Part shown: one piece after another, positions 4,444 through 8,602 of the stretch | Layout: the number at the start of each line of letters is the position of its first letter | Numbering within the stretch: position 1 is the first letter of the stretch | DNA from: Leucobacter sp. | GTDB lineage: Bacteria; Actinomycetota; Actinomycetes; Actinomycetales; Microbacteriaceae | NCBI GenBank assembly: GCA_031178565.1 | Contig: JAPSIU010000001.1 | Location: 1 to 8,602 of the forward strand | Length of the DNA: 8,602 bases | Direction: 5' to 3' | Position numbers and translations under genes: made by a program | Notes under the pieces: generated by a model | What the model was told of the DNA's origin: nothing | Databases searched by the model: none | What the model saw: only the letters and a program-made list of their open reading frames with translations

Positions 4444-7400
4444 TCACCCAGGATAACCCACCGGGACGGAGTCGGCATCAGGGTCGGGTTCGCGGGATCC
4501 CATCCGGCACGACCCCTCGGGGAGGGCGACGTGCACCGGGGTCACCCTCCCCGACTCGATGGCGAACCCGCGCCCCGGCGGAAAGTCGGCCCGCGCCACT
4601 CCGCCGAGCGATTCACGGAAGGGCGATTGACCGTCGCCCGCGTCGGGCTGCAGCGTGAGCCCCCATCGCGGTTGTCTCAGCGCTGCGATGAGGTCCCAGA
4701 CCGCTCCCCCGTTTCCCTGCTCGAACTCGAACAGCACCAGAACGCTCGCGCGCCTCGCCGCCTTCGCGAGGGCGACGAGCGCGGGCAGCGCGTCGGTCCC
4801 CTCGGCATCCGCCGGACGCTCCACCACGATCACCCCGTGACCACCCGAGCCGGGGAAGGCCGGGTGACGAGGATCCTCGTCAGCACCGGAGGTCCCAGGG
4901 CCGAGAGCGACGACGAGCGCGCGTGCCGCGTCGCGCACCTCGTCCTCCCCGAACGCGACGCGGTCCCACTCCTCGGAGGCGCGCAGCCCGTCTGCCCCGA
5001 AGGTCAGCAGCCGTTTCTCGACAGCCGCACCCCTTCCGGATGCCCAGCGCGTCATCGCCTCGACGCAGGCGAGCGCGGCGGTGGAGACGCCCGAGCCGGC
5101 GGGGCCCGACACCACGGCCAGTCCGCTCGTCGGCATTCCCACGGGCTCGAGCGAGCTCGTGTCGATGCCGTAGGCCGGCCGATCCCGCACCGCACTCGGG
5201 AGATCGACGGCTCTGAGGATCTCAGGCGCGTTGCGGACCTCCGGTGCCGACCGCACGCCGCGTCGGCGCAGCGCCTCCGCGAGGTGCTCGAGCTCTTTCG
5301 CCTGCTCCGCGAGCTCTCCCCGTCCGCCGAGCAGAGCGAGCTGGATCTCCTCTGGCTCGCCCGCGAGCAGCATCCGCCCGGGAGGTCCCTCTTCGAGCGC
5401 GTCTCCCCCCACCCCGAGGTATGCGTAGTCGTGCGGGCTCGCCAGCCGCAGGACGAACCTCTGCTGGAGGCTGGACACCATCGTGGCCGGCACGGCGGAG
5501 GCCCGGTCGCTCGTCAGCACCACGTGGACGCCGACGGATCGTCCGGTCATCATGATCTCGCTCAGCATCTGCAACGGCGGGGCGGGACCCCCGATCGTCT
5601 CGGTGGCCTGCCGGAAGGCCCCGAAGCCGTCGATCAGAAGGACCACGCGCGGTTCGGCCTCCGCGCCGGGGCGGCGGCGGTAGGCAGCGAGTCCGCCGGC
5701 GCGCGTCGAGGCGTAGCGCGGACCGCGCTCGGCGATCAGTTCGAGCATCCTCCGCAGAATCCGTCTCACGAGCTCCATGTCGGAGAGCGGGGCCACGGTT
5801 CCCACGGTCGGCAGCGCGGAGATGACGTCGATCGCCCCGCCGGCGGCGTCGACCGCGTACACGTGCACCGGCCGCTCGACGGCGTCCAGGCTGAGCGACG
5901 CCGCGAGAGTGATGAGTGCGGTGGTCTTTCCGGTGCCTCCGGCGCCGACGAACGAGACGTTCCCGGCCTGTTCGAGGTCGACGGAGACCGCGCTCCGGCG
6001 CTGCGCTGCCGGCTCATCCCGGAGGCCGACCGCCGCGGCGTCACCACCGCCGACCCGGCCCGGTTTCGAGTGCGGCGCGCCTCGATCCGCGCCCGAATCG
6101 GAGAGCGCCGCCAGCGTCGCGAGGTCGAGCAGCTCCGGAAGCGGATCGAGCCACGGACGTCGCGGCGCCCTCAGTCGGGCCGACCGAGCGGCTCCGACGA
6201 TCCCGTCGCGCAGCTGCTCGATGTCCCGGCTCGGCGTCATCGGTCGTCGGTACCGGGGCGGACTGTCGGGCGGGATGTGCCACGGCTCGCCTTCGGCGAA
6301 ATCGAGCGGCCGTACCTCGATCCGCGGATCGGATCCGAGAGCCGACGCGCGACCGCCGAGGTATCCGGCCTGGAAGTGCCCGATCTTGCCCGGCCCGATC
6401 TTGACGGCGCCGCGGCCGGGGGTCTCCGCATCGAAGAAGGCGGCGTCCTTCACTCCGATGACATCCACGCTGTCCGCCTCATCGGCCATGCGCAGCGCGA
6501 CGCGCAGATTGGTGTTCGCGCGGAGGTTGTCCCTGATGACGCCGGCGGGGCGCTGCGTCGCCATGATGAGGTGCAGACCGAGCGAACGGCCCCGCTGCGC
6601 GATGTCGACGACACCGTCGACGAACTCGGGGACCTCGCTGGACAGGGCGGCGAACTCGTCGATGACGATGACGAGCGCGGGAGGCGCGGCCGGATCGGAT
6701 CTCCGCTCCATCGTGATCAGGTCCTTCGCTCCGTGGCGCGCGAGCAGTTCCTCCCGATAGCGCAGCTCGGCCCGCAGCGAGGTGAGCGCACGCCGTACGA
6801 GGCGGGGGCTCAGGTCGGTCACGAGTCCGACCGCGTGCGGCAGGTCGACGCACTCCGCGAACGCGGCCCCGCCCTTGTAGTCGATCAGCAGGAAGCTGAG
6901 CCTCTCGGGGCTGATGCCCGCTGCCAGGCTCATGATCCAGCTCTGCAGGAACTCCGATTTCCCGGCTCCGGTGGTGCCGCCGACGAGGGCGTGCGGGCCG
7001 TGTACGCGCAGATCCAGGGAGACGGGCCCGTCGGGTCCCTGCCCGATCACGGCGGCGAGCGCGAGCGGCATTCGCTCCATTCCCTTTCGCCAATTCGACG
7101 TGAGTGAGCCCGAGGATTCCCAGGCGCGCAGGATCGGATGCGATCCGCCGAGCAGATCCGTGGTGTGCAGTTCTCTCAGGTTCACCGATCGCGGCAGATC
7201 GCTCTCGTCGAGCACGCGCGCGCTCGCGTCCTCGACCGGCGCGAGCCCCCGCGCGAGTTCGAGTACGACGGGCGCTTCGATGTACTCGAGGCGCTGCAGC
7301 GGCACGGTCGTTCCCGTGCGGACGAAGCCGACTCTCCCTTGTGCCTCTCCCAACTCGACGAAGGTGCGGCAGGCCGCGGGCAGCGTGTCGGTGTCGCTGC

Positions 7401-8559
7401 TCACCCAGATGAAGTGGATCCCGACGTCCGGTCCCGATTCGGCGAGCGCGATGAGTCTCGATCGATCGACGAGGTCGTCGCGGAGTACGAGGACGACGAC
7501 GGCAGGCGTGACGGGCAGCTCTGTCACTGCACCGCTCTGCGTGTCATCGTTGCGCGTCTCCGGTCCGAGATGCGAACGAACCGTCGCACGGCCTCGCTGA
7601 GCCGAGCGTCGTTCCTCGAGCAGGCCCTCGAGCGCGGCGGTGAGCCGAGCCGCGCCGGCCGTGTCGTCGGACAGCTGCTGCGCCGCAATCGGCGTCGTAA
7701 CGGGATCGACGTGCGGCAGCCACTTCAGCCAGTTCCACTCTCCCGGCTGACCGGCGTGGCCCGCGCCCGTGCGGTCCCCGCCGCCGAAGCACGCGAGAAC
7801 GAGCTCGGCGGGCGAGTGCAGGCCGACGAGCTGCAGCACGAGGGATCGCGCCATGCCGTCGGCCCACAGCCGCTCGCCGGTCACGCCGATCGACCCGCAG
7901 CGGTCGAAACGCTCGAGAACGGGGACCGGCCCGACCTCGCGAAAGTCGCGCTCGACTGCGAGCAACGCCTCCCACTGCTCACGGGCGGCTTCGCCGCGCG
8001 AGGGGAGGCGGACCTCGGTGCGACTGGGGAGCACTCCTGCGCCGAAACGGACGACGAGGAAGGTGCGGTGCTCGGGTCTGCGGATCCACAGCAGTCCATT
8101 GCGCTCCACGACGGCGTCGACGATCTCCGAGAGCGTCGGCGTCTCGGCTGCACGCACCCGGATCTCCCGGTCCCCGAGAGCGAGCAGATCGTGCCGTTCG
8201 GCGTCGAGCGTCTCGTCGAACCGCCTCAGCTCTCGGACAAGCCGGCGCCGTCGGCCCAGTCGGCCGTCGAGCCACGATCCGATCATCATCAGCGGCGAGA
8301 ACACGACCATCAGCAGGCTCAGCGGGGACCGGGTCACTGCGTACATCGCCGCACCCATCATCGCGGGGGCGAGCATCGCGAGCACCGGCGCTCCGCTCGG
8401 TGCGGCGGGTGCGGGCGGAGTGGGAAGTTCTCGCTCGGAGACCGGGAAATACGGGGTGACGCGTGGCGCCCGAGTGTGCACGAAGCGGTGCGAGAGCCGC
8501 GGCGGCGGCACGGCGGGCGGACCGGGAGTAACACAACTGACGGCGTCGGGCTGCGACAT
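4444..8559 (-). CDS. eccC: Type VII secretion FtsK/SpoIIIE-type ATPase, EccC-like
   Basis: EccC/EssC proteins are the membrane motors of type VII (ESX) secretion and drive export of WXG100-type substrates. The 1371 residues from this ATG show a Pro-rich N-terminus, two adjacent membrane segments (about 57-76 and 79-96), a basic stretch (GRRRR), a cytosolic domain, then three FtsK-like ATPase domains. D1 has Walker A GTTGAGKS (528-535), the family block IDYKGGAAF...LPHAVGLVTDL (559-583), Walker B VIVIDEF (630-636) and ATQRP (667-671). D2 has Walker A GAGGTGKT (872-879) and Walker B-like LLIDGFG (974-980), without the usual acidic residue after Asp. D3 has a degenerate P-loop, GPAGSGVS (1152-1159), with Val for Lys, and VIVVE in place of Walker B Asp. 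No FHA domain is seen, unlike Firmicute EssC. Three tandem ATPase domains exclude a chromosome-dividing FtsK. The ATG has only a weak upstream GGA, and the frame stays open to 8601 (NASASSADGHATRT before the Met), so the gene may start outside the window. No esx, eccB, eccD or mycP gene is visible here. Confidence 0.93.
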   Translation of the reverse strand: MSQPDAVSCVTPGPPAVPPPRLSHRFVHTRAPRVTPYFPVSERELPTPPAPAAPSGAPVLAMLAPAMMGAAMYAVTRSPLSLLMVVFSPLMMIGSWLDGRLGRRRRLVRELRRFDETLDAERHDLLALGDREIRVRAAETPTLSEIVDAVVERNGLLWIRRPEHRTFLVVRFGAGVLPSRTEVRLPSRGEAAREQWEALLAVERDFREVGPVPVLERFDRCGSIGVTGERLWADGMARSLVLQLVGLHSPAELVLACFGGGDRTGAGHAGQPGEWNWLKWLPHVDPVTTPIAAQQLSDDTAGAARLTAALEGLLEERRSAQRGRATVRSHLGPETRNDDTQSGAVTELPVTPAVVVLVLRDDLVDRSRLIALAESGPDVGIHFIWVSSDTDTLPAACRTFVELGEAQGRVGFVRTGTTVPLQRLEYIEAPVVLELARGLAPVEDASARVLDESDLPRSVNLRELHTTDLLGGSHPILRAWESSGSLTSNWRKGMERMPLALAAVIGQGPDGPVSLDLRVHGPHALVGGTTGAGKSEFLQSWIMSLAAGISPERLSFLLIDYKGGAAFAECVDLPHAVGLVTDLSPRLVRRALTSLRAELRYREELLARHGAKDLITMERRSDPAAPPALVIVIDEFAALSSEVPEFVDGVVDIAQRGRSLGLHLIMATQRPAGVIRDNLRANTNLRVALRMADEADSVDVIGVKDAAFFDAETPGRGAVKIGPGKIGHFQAGYLGGRASALGSDPRIEVRPLDFAEGEPWHIPPDSPPRYRRPMTPSRDIEQLRDGIVGAARSARLRAPRRPWLDPLPELLDLATLAALSDSGADRGAPHSKPGRVGGGDAAAVGLRDEPAAQRRSAVSVDLEQAGNVSFVGAGGTGKTTALITLAASLSLDAVERPVHVYAVDAAGGAIDVISALPTVGTVAPLSDMELVRRILRRMLELIAERGPRYASTRAGGLAAYRRRPGAEAEPRVVLLIDGFGAFRQATETIGGPAPPLQMLSEIMMTGRSVGVHVVLTSDRASAVPATMVSSLQQRFVLRLASPHDYAYLGVGGDALEEGPPGRMLLAGEPEEIQLALLGGRGELAEQAKELEHLAEALRRRGVRSAPEVRNAPEILRAVDLPSAVRDRPAYGIDTSSLEPVGMPTSGLAVVSGPAGSGVSTAALACVEAMTRWASGRGAAVEKRLLTFGADGLRASEEWDRVAFGEDEVRDAARALVVALGPGTSGADEDPRHPAFPGSGGHGVIVVERPADAEGTDALPALVALAKAARRASVLVLFEFEQGNGGAVWDLIAALRQPRWGLTLQPDAGDGQSPFRESLGGVARADFPPGRGFAIESGRVTPVHVALPEGSCRMGSREPDPDADSVPVGYPG

Positions 8560-8602
8560 CGTCCGCGTGGCGTGCCCGTCTGCCGACGATGCCGAAGCGT
8601 TG

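Noticed and set aside
3739..7107. Plus-strand open frame of 1122 codons opposite nusA and eccC
   Set aside because: It spans the antisense of two clear genes and the gap between them, has biased Arg/Gly/His-rich composition and shows no domain. The genes on the other strand fully explain the sequence.
4444..8559. Chromosome-segregation translocase FtsK
   Set aside because: It has three tandem ATPase domains, two membrane segments and the KGGAAF/LPHAVG block of EccC/EssC, and lacks the single motor plus C-terminal gamma domain of FtsK.

Overview
The window comes from a high-GC Gram-positive bacterium (Actinomycetota). The protein sequences, above all the IF2 N-terminus (MANPRVHEIAAEIGVDSK) and the short NusA that ends just after its second KH domain, look most like Microbacteriaceae. 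That family placement is my recognition of sequence style, not a database result. All four genes I accept lie on the minus strand, so transcription runs from right to left.

Layout in transcription order: (1) 8559-4444, a very large membrane-anchored FtsK/SpoIIIE ATPase with three P-loop domains, the EccC-type motor of a type VII (ESX-like) secretion system. Its reading frame stays open to the right edge, so the true start may lie outside. (2) A 57-bp gap with a UUCG-capped hairpin. (3) 4386-3391, nusA. (4) A 274-bp nusA-ylxR gap, unusually rich in repeats and hairpins. It holds a second copy of the last 37 bp of nusA, an inverted 15-bp copy of a neighbouring piece of nusA, and several palindromes. 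(5) 3116-2859, ylxR (rnpM). (6) A 74-bp gap with a perfect palindrome that buries the infB ribosome binding site. (7) 2784-73, infB (IF2). (8) A 13-bp perfect GC-rich stem just beyond infB, probably a terminator.

nusA-ylxR-infB is the conserved transcription/translation operon: elongation/termination factor, RNA-binding accessory protein, initiation factor. Normally rimP precedes nusA and rbfA often follows infB. Here a secretion ATPase gene occupies the place before nusA, and a strong hairpin follows infB.

The parts most worth a second look are not the proteins, which are recognisable, but the DNA around the end of nusA (direct plus inverted duplications, resembling a template-switch scar or a decayed integration site), the hairpin that hides the infB Shine-Dalgarno, and the joining of a type VII secretion motor to a core housekeeping operon. 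I found no tRNA, rRNA, CRISPR array, transposase or integrase.
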